This document shows, piece by piece, positions 46,768-58,221 of a stretch of DNA of 64,000 bases. Both the position numbers and the translations under genes were made by a program. Numbering within the stretch: the first letter of the stretch is position 1; the number at the start of each line of letters is the position of its first letter. A model generated the notes under the pieces. It was given only the letters and a program-made list of their open reading frames with translations, was not told where the DNA came from and made no database searches. The DNA is from Epiperipatus broadwayi (lineage: Eukaryota > Onychophora > Udeonychophora > Euonychophora > Peripatidae), in contig JAQFVV010006255.1 of NCBI GenBank assembly GCA_028023455.1, forward strand, positions 2,540,001-2,604,000, given 5' to 3'.

Positions 46768-48930
46768 TTTATTCTTCTTTAGTTGTATCAGAGTAGGATA
46801 TATAGCTAGAAAATGTAAAGCAGGAACATGCTCAAAATGCAAAAAACTTGCCAGACTAAAACATCTGTACAATATGAAAGTCAATTTTGTGAACAAACCA
46901 TAAGAGGAGCTGGAAACAGAAATTATAGAGATAGATGTATAACTAATAAATATATGAGAAAGAACAATGCTGAAGAGTTACAAGAAAATGTGAATATCTT
47001 AAACTCATTAAATCTCAAATAGTAACACTCAGAAATTTCACAAGTGGTGAATCTAAAAAATCTACAGATGAAAGAATGAAAAAAACTTTCTAAATAAATA
47101 CAGATTTAACACAAGTATAGCTGACCAAGTCAACAATGAATTCTGGAAAAACAGATTCATGCAAAAAATTAATCATATAATAATATTGTAGAAAGTAACT
47201 TGGTCAAAAAGATGCAAAATAAAAATAATGAAAATGCAACAAAAATTTATGAAATGAAATACTAAATTCAGAGATACATTTCACATAAACAAAAATTTAC
47301 TGAAATATATCTACTTATGAAAAAAAAAAAAAAAACTCATCTAAATCAATATTTTATTGCAACAACCAAATCCAATATTAGATAAGCCTAGAGATTAACA
47401 AGGTTAATCAATATCTATTTTCAAAATAAACCTTGGAATATTATCTTTATATATAATGTCATATCATTTGCTTCATACATGCCCATTATGTAATAGCAAC
47501 TTATGCAGTAATTAAAATCAAAAGCATTAGTTTTGCATAGCATATAAAAGAAAATGATTTAAATAATATCTATGAAAATGTTTCATTAGTATCAAAAAAA
47601 AAATGAAAGAAATATCATAATCATTATTAAAGATAACCACTTGAAACATATACCTTTTTTTAAATAGCATTGAAGAAAATTGTGAATTGTTTAAATTTGA
47701 TTTTAGGACATAGAGTAATTAATGCTAAAATTACTATATCTTGAATAGGCTTTATGAATCACTTTTATAACATTCTGTTTACAAGTGATCAAAAATTGTG
47801 ATTCTAGTGAATTATTACATTATGTATGTCACACTGTTTTTTGCATAGTATGATATAAAATTAAAGAACCAATAAATAATTTATGCATATAAAAAGTTAT
47901 TATTGTTGTTGCCAAACCATATAAGGCAAAGATCATAAGGTATATAAATTACATTTCAAACATTAACATATTTTAAGCCAAAACAAGAAAACCTGAAGAA
48001 AGATTATGATTATTTATATGATGAAATGCAATTGGAAAATCTGACAAATTGAATAAGAAAACTAATATCATTACTGGGAAACTTATCAAAACACCTAATT
48101 AACTAAGCAATGGTTTGCATATTTAACAGTAATATATCAGCAAATTTGTATGTAGCAGAAGATATACTATCAGGCCTACTTGGTGATAAATATATCTTGC
48201 AAAAACTGAAAATGAAATATATTGAAGTGTAAGCTATCACAGCACAGAAAGTCAAATGACCAATAGGATAAAAGAATGTATAACAAAATTAGAAATCAAA
48301 GAAGAAAATGAAAGATTGAAGTCACAAATAACTTTAGCAACATATTCAATAACATGATCAGTTTATGAACACTCTTTTAATGGAAGTAATGTAATAAATT
48401 TTGCTTCAAATATATAATCTGATTAAAGCATCACAGCAGCAAACATATCTATAGAAAATATTAATTTCAAAGTATCGGCTAGAATTCTATTTAAAAAATT
48501 ATATTAATTAGTAAGTATAAAACTATTAATACCTCAACAAGCATCAAAATTGAAAAGAGCAGTACATGCAATTTTAGAATCTAATGTGTCATTCATATGA
48601 AATAAATTTAATTAAGCAGATTATTATTTAATGCATGTGTACTGTAAATCAGCTTATGATATGACAAACTAAACCTTTCTATTAGAAGTACTATATCAAA
48701 TAATTCCTGGATAATAATTATCTGATAACAAACAATAGAAAACTGTTTTTAAAGAGTAGCAGAATATTACTAAAAAATTTCATGATACTCTTGAAATGTA
48801 CAGAAGTATTTTACAAAGTTTATTATTTGCACTTTTACTCTTTGCAGTTTATATTGATCTAATTAGTAAGAAAGTAGAACAGAAAGTGTAAGGTTTTTTT
48901 ATCACATTTAGAGAGACATATATTAATCAT
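46768..48930 (+). mobile_element. Faint retroelement remnants (Gag knuckle and RT-like text)
   Basis: Around 46780-46890 the plus strand reads FFSCIRVGYIARKC then CSKCKKLARLKHLY, close to a BEL/Pao-type zinc knuckle followed by its Cys/His-rich tail, with the first Cys replaced by Phe and the knuckle His by Tyr. Around 48540-48900 it reads YCKSAYDMTN and LLFAVYIDLISKK, which resemble RT motif A and motif B/C surroundings. No frame is open for more than about 65 codons. The pieces may come from more than one element. This is a weak call. Confidence 0.35.
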
Positions 48931-50030
48931 ATCTTTTTATAAATAGCTTTGTAATTAATTTTTTAAATAATAATGAATATATTAAATGAATTTTAAACAA
49001 GTACAGAATTCTTTATCCTCAAAACACCTATAGTATCGCTAAATGATCACCTCCCGAGTATGTCAAAAACAAGATATTAATAAATATCTGAATAAAATAA
49101 TAATGAGAACAAGGCAATTACAGTAGTAAGGCTTATATTTTTACAAATATTTGCCTCAATCTATGTAATCAACCATAAAATCATTCATATAGCAAAATAT
49201 ATATGTGTTTGGGGAATCTCTTCACATTTATCTCCCAGTAATATAATTTGTTTAATTAGGACTATCTAAATTTAAGTTCACCAAAATTATATGTTGGGGG
49301 GAGGGGGTTTAAAATTTTAAAACACTAATATTAGAAGTCTCTTTAGTAAATAGGACAACAAAATATAAACATTTTTATGTGTTGTAGTCATAGTTTACAA
49401 GGATGTCTAATATTAGTTTTTCTCATGCCCTTAATCAATGTTAAATATGTAGAAGTGAAGAAAATAATAAATGGGAAAAGAAAATGCTGGATAGGTTTAT
49501 CAATAGTTAGATCATTAAGAAGTTTTCATACTATTCAAATCTTATAATCATTTTTGGAAATTATATTTAATTGACTGCATAATATTATACTAACAAAAAC
49601 TTAATGAAAGATTCTTCACTCTGTGAAAATTATGTGAACTTATTTCTACATTTTTTTGAAGAATCCTTCAAGCAAGTTTAAGATAATGGAATTTTCATAT
49701 ATTGCTAAATGACAAAACTTAAAAGAAGCAAATAATAATAACAATTAAAAGTTTAGCTCAGATAATAAATAGCAATAAAAATAATAATTGGAACAAATAC
49801 TTTACATAAATCCCAAAACAGAAAATGCAAAGAATTTGAACATCAAGTAGCTATTCTATATTTAAAATGAACATTTTGGCAAACAATTAAAGTTATCAAA
49901 AACTTTATTAAAAATGTATAATTGTAATTTATCAAATTTAGTAAATATATTTTGTGAATAAATAATTTATTTAAAAAAATTATTAAAAAGAAAAAAAATG
50001 TAAAAAAATTCTTATAAATCATTTTGATAT
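48931..50030. other. Gene-free AT-rich stretch
   Basis: No gene or recognised repeat; a short G-rich run lies near 49295. Confidence 0.35.
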
Positions 50031-50346
50031 AACATCACATGACCACTATTTTTTATGTGTATACAAACTGTTAACATAGTAGCAACTTTCTCAATAAATA
50101 CTGCCACCTAGTGTAAGATACAGTATTGAATGGATGATAGATCAAAATCCCTATCGAGTGTCCACTAATTCAATATCCCTATTTTCGCCTTTCATCCAAT
50201 GTTGAATGGGTAAACACTAAACATTTTGATGCACTAACCATTTAGCTCTCATTGATTACTACGATTTGCAATATTGTATGGAGGAAATTATTACTGTGTT
50301 AATAGATTGTATAAACATAAAAAATAGTGGTCATGTGATGTTATAT
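50031..50346. repeat. Foldback member of the interspersed repeat family
   Basis: About 50 bp terminal inverted repeats: the left begins ATAACATCACATGACCACTA, and the right read in reverse complement is nearly the same. Inside, 'ctgccacctagtgtaag' at 50101-50117 is the inverted form of the family's 'cttgcactaggtggcaata' end. Both halves carry the 3' module facing each other, as at 20728-21070. Confidence 0.7.
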
Positions 50347-50720
50347 TAGTTTAATATCAATTCTAACCAAAGGGTATTGGTGACTAAGGTTATTAAACAA
50401 CTAAAATATCAAAATATATAGTTACTGAACTGGGTTCAGATCTGTATGACTATGCAAGTGAATTATTTTAAATTGAAAACATTATTGTGTTTTCAATTTG
50501 TACTCAAATTTTATAGTTAACTAAAAAATGTAAGTGGCAGCTGAAGGGTTGCATTAGATCTAAAATACTGAATGCAGTGTTCTCAGATCTAAATCTCTTC
50601 ATTGATAAGCTAGAAACTAATACTGGAGATATTGGATGAGTAGGGATTTTGATGTGCAAACCTTCTAACATCCACTGATTACTATGGCTTGCACTATATG
50701 GCAATCTTTTCTGCAGAATG
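50347..50720 (+). repeat. Diverged body of the interspersed repeat family
   Basis: Continues directly from the foldback unit and matches the bodies at 17660-18093 and 57730-58184: 'ggttattaaac', 'gttactgaactgggttcaga', 'gggttgcattagatct', 'ggagatattggatgagtagg', 'attactatggcttgcacta', 'ggcaat'. It is more decayed than those copies. It is non-coding. Confidence 0.65.
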
Positions 50721-50885
50721 TTGTCACTGTATCACATATATATTACATATAATAAGTATATATCTAATTTTATGTTTAATTAATAAGTAATGTGCTTTCT
50801 TTATTATTATAAACTCTGTTAATACTTTACTTATGTCGTTATATATATATATATATAACGATATATATATATATATATAACGATA

Positions 50886-50929
50886 TTTAGTTAAATATAT
50901 ATATATATATATATATATATTTAACTAAA
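50886..50929. repeat. 44 nt perfect palindrome with TA core
   Basis: TTTAGTTAAA at 50886-50895 and TTTAACTAAA at 50920-50929 flank an alternating TA core. Further (TA)n runs lie at about 50840-50880. The LINE fragment begins at the right arm. Confidence 0.85.
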
Positions 50930-51630
50930 GATAAATGTTAAAAAGACTAAAGTAATGTTTAATCGATTTGCTCAAAATATGAAAATAAAGATTGATTATG
51001 ATGAATTAGAAGAAGTTAAGAGTTACAAATACCTTGGTCAGATTATTAATACAGATGGAAACATAATAGAGGAAATTAATCATAGAATTAAACTTGGTTG
51101 GAGTGCTTTTGGTAGAAATAACTTGATATTAAAAGGAAATATGCCTATGTGTTTGAAAAGAAAGGTTTTTAACAAATGTGTTTTACCAGTTCTTACTTAT
51201 GGATCTGAGACTTGGACACTTAATAGAAGATCAATACAGAGATTTCAGACCACTCAAAGAAGTATGGAGAGATGTATGTTGGGAGTAACAAGAAGAGATC
51301 GAAAACGCAATGTATGGGTAAGAGAACAAACAGGTGTTACTGACCTCATTGAAAAAATTAAAAGATTGAAGTGGAGTTGGGCTGGACATATTGCTAGAAG
51401 AGATGATAATAGATGGACAATTGAAATTTTAAACTGGATTCCAAGAGATTGTAAAAGACCCAGAAGGAGACCACATGTAAGATGGATGGATGAAATAAGA
51501 AAATGTGTAGGGGTGATGTGGAGAAGAGAAGCTAAAGATCGTAGAAGATGGATTAAACTTGGAGAGACCTTCATCCTGCAGTGGATTGATAATGGTTGAT
51601 AATGATGATGATGATATATATATATAATAA
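50924..51630 (+). mobile_element. RTE-like LINE copy 3, 3' end only
   Basis: A 5'-truncated copy begins at ACTAAAGATAAATGTTAAAA and runs to a (TGATGA)n/(TA)n tail. It shares sequence with copies 1 and 2 and is the only copy here with an uninterrupted C-terminal frame. The start abuts the TA palindrome, so the truncation point lies in an unstable repeat. Confidence 0.85.
50955..51599 (+). CDS. RTE-like RT C-terminal region (truncated)
   Basis: 214 codons beginning in the sequence just after RT motif C/D (MFNRFAQNMKIKIDYDELEE) and running to the natural stop. Features: YKYLGQIINTDGN, RKVFNKCVLPVLTYGSETWT, RRDRKRNVWVREQTGVTDLI, the WAGHIARRDDNRW block typical of the C-terminal region of these LINE proteins, and a terminal LGETFILQWIDNG. 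All catalytic RT residues lie upstream and are absent, so this encodes no enzyme. The ATG is an internal Met of the parental protein. The open frame suggests a younger copy than copies 1 and 2, whose same region has stops. Confidence 0.85.
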   Translation: MFNRFAQNMKIKIDYDELEEVKSYKYLGQIINTDGNIIEEINHRIKLGWSAFGRNNLILKGNMPMCLKRKVFNKCVLPVLTYGSETWTLNRRSIQRFQTTQRSMERCMLGVTRRDRKRNVWVREQTGVTDLIEKIKRLKWSWAGHIARRDDNRWTIEILNWIPRDCKRPRRRPHVRWMDEIRKCVGVMWRREAKDRRRWIKLGETFILQWIDNG

Positions 51631-53067
51631 TAATTTGACATAGAATTTGATAATAGAAAATTAGGGCGAATTGCTCTTTACGTAGTACTTTTTTTTCCAT
51701 GTAGTTAGAAAAATAAACTATTCAAATCATCCAAGTGTTATGAGTTTAATTTTTATTCAAATCATAAATTTAGGAAATTTTGTTGTATAATTTTAAAATT
51801 AAATTTAGTCATGTATGCACTTAATGAATTTTTGAATGACTTCAATTTTTTTTTTTTTTAAAAAAAAATATAAATTGCGTTTACTATTACAATTTTGTTC
51901 AATGTCTTCAACAATAAATTTTTAATTTGTTTAATTAAGTGCCCAATTTTAATAAAAAATATTTGTCAAAAAGTTGTATAAAAAGTTAATTACAATTAAT
52001 AACATTATTTGAAGCAAAAAAAAGTACTGATTTTTTTTATATATATAATATGCAATTTTTTTTAAGTTTTATTTATTTAAACAGATATAAATATTTCATT
52101 ATATTTTATTAGTTTTCTAACTATTTCATATTGTAAATATTTTTTTATCTAATTTTGCTTTTCTCATCTTAAAAACAGTTTAACAATTTATATGGAATTT
52201 CTTTGGAATTATTATTCTATTAGTAAAAGGAACTTGAAAATGTATATGTATCATGATAGGATTAATATTTTTTATTAAATACAATATTAGCACAGAAAAC
52301 ATAATAACAATGCCAAAATTTGTTTCAAATTTTTGTGTCAGTTATATATACTTCATTGTGCTTGTCACAACAGCAGGAACTTATTTATTATACTTTATTG
52401 GACTGCCATCATGTGATGAATAGTGCTGTTTGCTGACATGTTTCTTCACAAGTGGTCTTCAAATATTTACTTACCCAGAAGGAAATGGTTTTCAGATTCA
52501 CTTATTCATTTTTTTTTACTCACTTGTAAATTATATTTTTAAAAAGAATTAGTAAAAACGTTCATGGGTGTTTATCAAAAAATATATTTTTATGGTTTTT
52601 TTTATGTGTTTGTATATAAAGTATGAATAAATGTATAAGAAGACGTTTAATTACTTATTAGTTTTTAAGAATATGTGTGTATATATACATTATGTTTTAC
52701 ATTTTAATGAAATACTACCTGAAAAATTTGTTATAATAATGAAAATAGTTAAAGCTGATTGAGAAAAAGCAGTCAATATTTGACAATTGTTTATTAGATG
52801 GTTAAAAAGTACTAGCAATTTTAACAAATGCATGTATGCTGTTCTTATTTTATTATATAAAATACTTTTTCACTTTTGTATATAAAAATATTACATACTT
52901 ATTAATAATTTTTTATTAATTCTTTTAAATTTTTTATTAATGTTTTATAAAAGATTGTTAAAAAAAAAAGAAGTGACATATAGACAATAATTTTGCATCA
53001 TGTTTCACTTACAAAAAATGCATGAGCTCTTGACTGATATAGTTAATACATTTCCAATGTCTTTAGG

Positions 53068-53267
53068 TTTTCTTGATCTAAAAAGTATTTGTTTTATATA
53101 TCAGCAGTGATTATTGTCTTAAAAAATTTCAAAGAACAGAGGTTTCTGTTATTATTGCTATCAGATGCAATTAATAAATCTCACAATATCATTATATTTT
53201 CTTGATCCTGAAAACACTTTGTTTTATATATATCAGCAATGATTATTGTCTTAAAAATATCAAAGAA
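53068..53267. repeat. Direct duplication, spacing about 130 bp
   Basis: 'tttcttgatc' followed by 'ttgttttatatat', 'tcagca.tgattattgtctt' and 'caaagaa' occurs at 53068-53135 and again at 53197-53267. It is non-coding. Confidence 0.7.
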
Positions 53268-53764
53268 TTATTATTATAAGTGCAATGCTTTTAATTTAAT
53301 ATTTTTGGGTTAATAATTTTGTAGTATAGAGAATATATTATTATAATTCATTAATAAACTTTTACTTTTCCTTTTTTATCTTTAAATCATCCATAAACTT
53401 TTTAAAACAAATATTAACTTTAAATGTTATTTAATAAAGAAATTAATGCAAATATCTTTTTATAACATTTGATTATTAAATTCTTAACTTTTCATTTTAG
53501 TGAAAAATTTTAATGTCTATTGAGATATCAAAGAAAATACCATAGCATGAGCAATTCTTGACTATATTTTTGAAGATAAATATCTTTTCCCTTAGTCTGA
53601 TGGATGTCTTAACTACTGTTATCTTTTAATTCTGACTTGCATGATTTAGTGCAGCAATAGAGTGCGCTGGATCTTAAGATTCATCAGTTGTAGTTTCAGC
53701 TATTACTCCCACTGCTGGACTTTCTTATAAACTTCCAAGCAATAAACCATTCATTCATTTGCTG

Positions 53765-53840
53765 ATATGAAAAAGAGAGGCTAAGGATCAGAAACCTGGA
53801 CAGATCTTCATTTTGATAATGACTGAAAATAATGATGATT
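53765..53840 (+). mobile_element. Remnant of an RTE-like LINE 3' end
   Basis: 'aagagaggctaaggatcaga' then 'cagatcttcatttt' and 'gataatgactgaaaataatg' parallels the last coding bases and tail of copy 3 (51525-51610: 'aagagaagctaaagatcgta', 'gagaccttcatcct', 'gataatggttgataatgatg'). It is short and diverged. Confidence 0.4.
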
Positions 53841-55368
53841 ATATGTTTAAAAATTTGTTCATTAAAATTTCTGTAATTTACTAAAAACTTTTAATTTTTC
53901 GCATTTTTGGTCTGACTAATAATTGAGAATAATAAAAACATTGAACCACAAAACCCTTGCAGCATTATATGATGAAATATGACTTCATCAAATGCTTTTT
54001 TTAAAATTATTTTTAATGCAGATTTTTGTGTATTTCATTCCTTTTAAATGACACTTGATTTTATCACTCTACCCCATTAAAGAAATCATGCATTCAGTAA
54101 GAGATGTTCTGGTGGTACCATCATCTATTTATTAATTCTGATAAATAGGTCTGAAACAAGAAATATTGCATTCCAGTTTAGTCCAGGCCATCTAGTCTAC
54201 TTTAGGTTATTTGAAGATTCATCTCAAGAAGCAGTGTTGTCATGATTCCATGTCAAGGAGAGAAACTGTTAGTTAAAATTATTTTTTACCAAACTGTAAA
54301 TAAAATAGAAACAGTGAATATTAAACAAACTTTTATGATATTCCAGATGAATTATTAAAGAAGTGTGGTAAAAGGATGTCTTAGACTTAGTAGATTTTCA
54401 TTTTTCCATTTATGCACAATTGGCCATTTTTATCGATGCAAGCTTAAAGATTGAACCTTTATTAATCAATAAGATTTCTGTTCTGTAATTTAATTTTAAT
54501 ATTTCAGGCCATAAAAGTTCAGTTTTATATTTTTTATCTTTTAGTGATTATTTATAATTTCAATTGTAATAATATTAGATATCATTAAAGTTTTTGAATA
54601 CAATATATTGTAATACAACTCATTTCTTCTCCCTTATTCAATTATCCTGTGGAGTTTAATCCATTGCTATGGTACCAAGAATATTAGTATAATGGCAGGA
54701 AAGCAAAAACAGTTATGTAATGAACATGATTCATGAACATATTAATAGAAAATGAAAAGAAAGGAAGCTATATCTAAAGAAAATATGACTAAAATCAAAT
54801 TTAATTTCTAAATGTGAAATTCTTGTAGAATTTTAGTAATCTAGATAAATTTATCAGCGTTATTAATTACTTATCTATTAGACCAAGTTTTGTTATATTT
54901 GTATTACCCAGATAATGACTTGAAAATTCAATTAAATAATAATATGTAATTATAAACTTCATCTATATGAATGAATAACCACTTGTCTTTTTTTAAAAAA
55001 ATCATTTTTATAAGAAAATCCTGATCAAAAAAAAAAAAGAATAATGATCATGATATTTTGGATTATTTAGTTATAAGTAGTTATATTTATCTGATTTCAT
55101 TTCTTGATATATGGGTGATTATTGCTTCCAACACCATAATGGACAGAAAACCTCATCTCATCACAGAACACAAGAATGCAGTGTAGCTTGAGCACCAGAA
55201 AAGATATATCAATTTAAATTCAAATGCAACTTACTACCCAGAAGACACATTGGCAAATTGGAAATTTTTGCTCATGTACTTTGTGAATAAAAAAAAAAAA
55301 AGTTAAAATACTTAAGAAACTTTAAGAAATGTATATTAGATGGTTGTGGTTTGCAGACTGTACTGCCG

Positions 55369-55599
55369 CCGCTAGAGGCGCTGTTTCTGTGTTTTCACAC
55401 AGAACATACAGGGTAGGGGGCCTCAAAAGCAGACGACGCTTTTTCTGCCGATAGGTGGCGCTGTTCACCATGCGTACGCACAGGAACCTTCCACAAGCTG
55501 GCTGGCAGCTTGCGTCATCTGCTACCAAGAACCTAGGTGGCGCTGATTGCCGTAAACACATCTAGCTTATGTGTCGTCTGATAGCACTACGCGACGCTG
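55369..55599 (+). promoter_or_regulatory. GC-rich island with evenly spaced CTCF-like motifs
   Basis: Three same-strand motifs: CCGCTAGAGGCGCTG (55369-55383), CCGATAGGTGGCGCTG (55448-55463) and ACCTAGGTGGCGCTG (55531-55545), ending 80 and 82 bp apart, with a fourth degenerate GCGACGCTG at 55591-55599. They resemble the conserved animal CTCF core (AGRKGGCGC). Sequence between units is partly similar ('cgctgtttct...cacac'), so they may be units of a decayed tandem repeat. The island (about 55330-55630) is far richer in GC and CpG than its surroundings. Regulatory function is inference. The minus-strand 79-codon frame here (55322-55561) has no domain. Confidence 0.4.
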
Positions 55600-55630
55600 T
55601 TTCTCCACGTTACACACGGTAAAAACAGCA

Positions 55631-56561
55631 ACCTCTAAATGCCTCATTGCTAACGTTTATGGACATAGTACTTAAAACATTCAGGGCCTATAATGTACAG
55701 GGGTGAATAATTTATAAAGTCATAACTATTTAAATATACGGTCAAACGTAATAATTTTACATTCTATTTCACCATTTCATGAATCGATGTATTTTTAAAG
55801 TATGACTTTGTAAAAAGCGATCTGTTTTTTAATTATTTACTCTAAAAGTGGTTTTTTTTTTTTTTTTTGTAAATAAAACAAAACGTGATTTTCGGTCTTT
55901 AAAAAAAAAAAAAAGCTAATTTTTTTCCCTACGGCAGTACATCATTCAAAAATGTATTATTTTAAAAGATTATTGTTTGTAAAACTTTTTTTTTACACTT
56001 TCAATTAATATTTTCAATAAATGTTTTAAAGTAATATAAATTATATTTCAGTTTATAGATTACTATTTTGAAAAATAAAGTGTTAGTTGCGTGCTGGGTA
56101 TACCGTGTGCTTGTTACTCGCGAGCAATAATTCGAAGATATGTTTATCAAAACTTCCTCTCACAATAATATTAAAGGCATAAATATTTATTGAAATTGTA
56201 TTTAAAATTTTAGAATCATTTTAATAACTAAAAATATCATATACTCACAAGGAAATTTCAAAATAATAGGTTTAATAAGTACCGTATGAGAAAAGTAAGA
56301 GTCAGAAAAAAAAAAAAGATTTAGAGCAAAATATATATACATTTAATATCTTTATTGATGGTTCGAATTTAAAAAGTTTCTTTCAAAACTGATGCTCGTG
56401 TTAGGCTTGTATACTGTTAAAATTAAAACTATTCGTCCTCATAAATAATTTTGGAAGACATTGCCTGTCAAAATTGGATAATCATTGAAAATTATATATG
56501 ATCTTAATAGCCTAAAATTCAAAAGCCTGATAGTACTGTCTTTGCCAGTGCACTGTTTCTT
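55631..56561. other. Gene-free AT-rich stretch
   Basis: No gene or recognised repeat; several long poly-T and poly-A runs (55850-55915). Confidence 0.35.
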
Positions 56562-56836
56562 TCTTTCATTATTGATACATAAGTAAGAACAGGTAAAACA
56601 CATTTATTAAAAATCTTCCTTTACAGACACGTAGATATATTTCCTTTTAGTATCAAGTTATTTCTACCAAAAGCACTCCAACCAAGTTTAATCGTATGGT
56701 TAATTTCATCCATTATGTTTCCATATGTATTAATAATCTGACCAAGTTGTTTGTAACGGTTAACTTCTTCTAACTCATCATAATCAATCTTTATTTTCAT
56801 ATTTTGAGAAAATCCATTAAACTTTACTTTAGTCTT

Positions 56837-57286
56837 TTAACATTTATCTTTAGTCCTACTTTCATCTGATAACTCCTGCAACATTTCCTGCAGCTCTGAA
56901 GCGTAAGTTGCAAAAACAACTACATCATCTGCAAAATCTAAATGACTTAAATAATCTCCATTTACTTTCACTCCTATAGCTTCCCATTTTAATCCACAAA
57001 ATATTTCTTGCAGCACTGCTGTAAAAAGTTTTGGAGATATGGAGTCACCCTGTCTTACACTCTTCTCAATGTTGACTTTCCCAGTATCATTATCTAATCT
57101 AATTGTTGCTGTTGCATTTTTATAAATATTCTTTAAAATTTGACAATATCTTGGGTCTATACCTTGATGATCCAATGCTTTAATCACTGAAGAAAAGTTT
57201 ATAGATTCAAATGCCTTTTCATAGTCTACAAATCCAAAACATAATGGCAACTCATATTCATTTGTCCTTTCTATAACTTCTCTCAA
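56837..57286 (-). pseudogene. RTE-like reverse transcriptase core (copy 2)
   Basis: 149 codons with motif A FGFVDYEKAFESI, motif B SVRQGDSISPKLFTAVLQEI and motif C HLDFADDVVVFA, retaining both catalytic Asp. It is cut at the C-terminus by a shift after ELSDESRTK. The upstream part, including the QAGFK-type region, is in another frame (57332-57535). The enzyme would prime and copy element RNA at the nicked target. Confidence 0.85.
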
Positions 57287-57331
57287 TACCTGGATATGAT
57301 CTCCTGTACTAAAACCACTTTTAAATCCAGC

Positions 57332-57535
57332 TTATCTTGGTTGGGGGAAATCCAATGTTCTCTGTAGATGAGTTGTAACTATCTTGGTAAAAAATCTGTA
57401 TGTAACTGATAAAAGGCTGATAGGTCTGTAATTTCTAATATCCTCTTTATCACCTTTTTTAAATATTAATATTAATACTGCATTCTTCCAATCATCTAGT
57501 ACATCTTTATCATTTAGACATTTGGTATATAACAT
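57332..57535 (-). pseudogene. RTE-like RT N-terminal fragment (copy 2)
   Basis: 67 codons with LYTKCLNDKDVLDDWKNAVL and LIFKKGDKEDIRNYRPISLL, the RT finger motifs 'W......P..KKGD....YRPISLL' common to LINE polymerases. The frame ends near QPR where copy 1 reads on into the next block, so a shift lies about 57332. No catalytic residue falls in this part. Confidence 0.8.
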
Positions 57536-57729
57536 TGCAAAAAAAAAATTCTATTTTTTCCCCTGCTTCTTTTAATATATCAATTATAATTCTACTATTA
57601 CCTGGAATCTGGAATCTTTTCATTCTTCATATATTTAATTGCATGTCTCACTTCTTCATTTAAAATTCTGGGTAATTCAGAAGATGTCATAGATATAGGA
57701 GGTATTTCTACTTTATTACTATATAATTC

Positions 57730-58184
57730 ATCACATGATCACATTTCCTATATATGATCATGTGAAGCTTAATGGTTTAACACCAATCCTGCCTAATAGG
57801 ATAGTGGTGGCTATGGTTGTAAAAGAGCCAAAGACACCAAAATGTATGGGTGCTGAACTGAGTTCAGACCCATATGACTATATAAGCTATTGAGCTTAGA
57901 TTGAAAATATTTTTTGTGTTTTCAATTTCAATCTCATAGTTTTGTAGTTAAGTAGAGATAAAAGGTGGTTTCTAGAGGGTTGCATTAGATCCTAAGATCT
58001 AGATGCAGTGCTCTCAGATCCAAAGCTCCTCACTGACGAAGGCCACAAGCCAGAAACTAGTCTGGGGATATTGGATGAGTAGGCATTAGATAGGGATTTT
58101 ATGCACAAGCCTTCTGGCATCCATTGATTACTCTGTTTAGCACAGGTGGCAATACTGTATGGAGAGTTTTGCTCTGTTTACTAT
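57730..58184 (+). repeat. Non-autonomous interspersed repeat, nested in LINE copy 2
   Basis: 455 bp flanked by the 14 bp duplication TTACTATATAATTC (57716-57729 and 58185-58198); copy 1 shows the single empty-site version. It starts ATCACATGATCAC and ends near 'ttttgctctgtttacta'. It holds a B-box-like GAGTTCAGACCC about 54 bp after a weak A-box-like TGGCTATGG, and 'agcacaggtggcaatactg' near its end. The best-preserved copy of the family in the window. The 14 bp duplication favours retroposition. Confidence 0.85.
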
Positions 58185-58221
58185 TTACTATATAATTCTT
58201 TATAAAAGTCTTCTATCCATT

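Larger units (their letters stand above)
51631..55330. other. Gene-free AT-rich stretch
   Basis: No gene is recognised. It holds a direct duplication (53068-53267) and a probable LINE 3' remnant (53765-53840), listed separately. The rest is AT-rich sequence with homopolymers. Confidence 0.35.

Noticed and set aside
55322-55561. 79-codon minus-strand frame in the GC-rich island
   Set aside because: It is a by-product of low stop density in GC-rich sequence; the repeated motif and regular spacing explain the island better.
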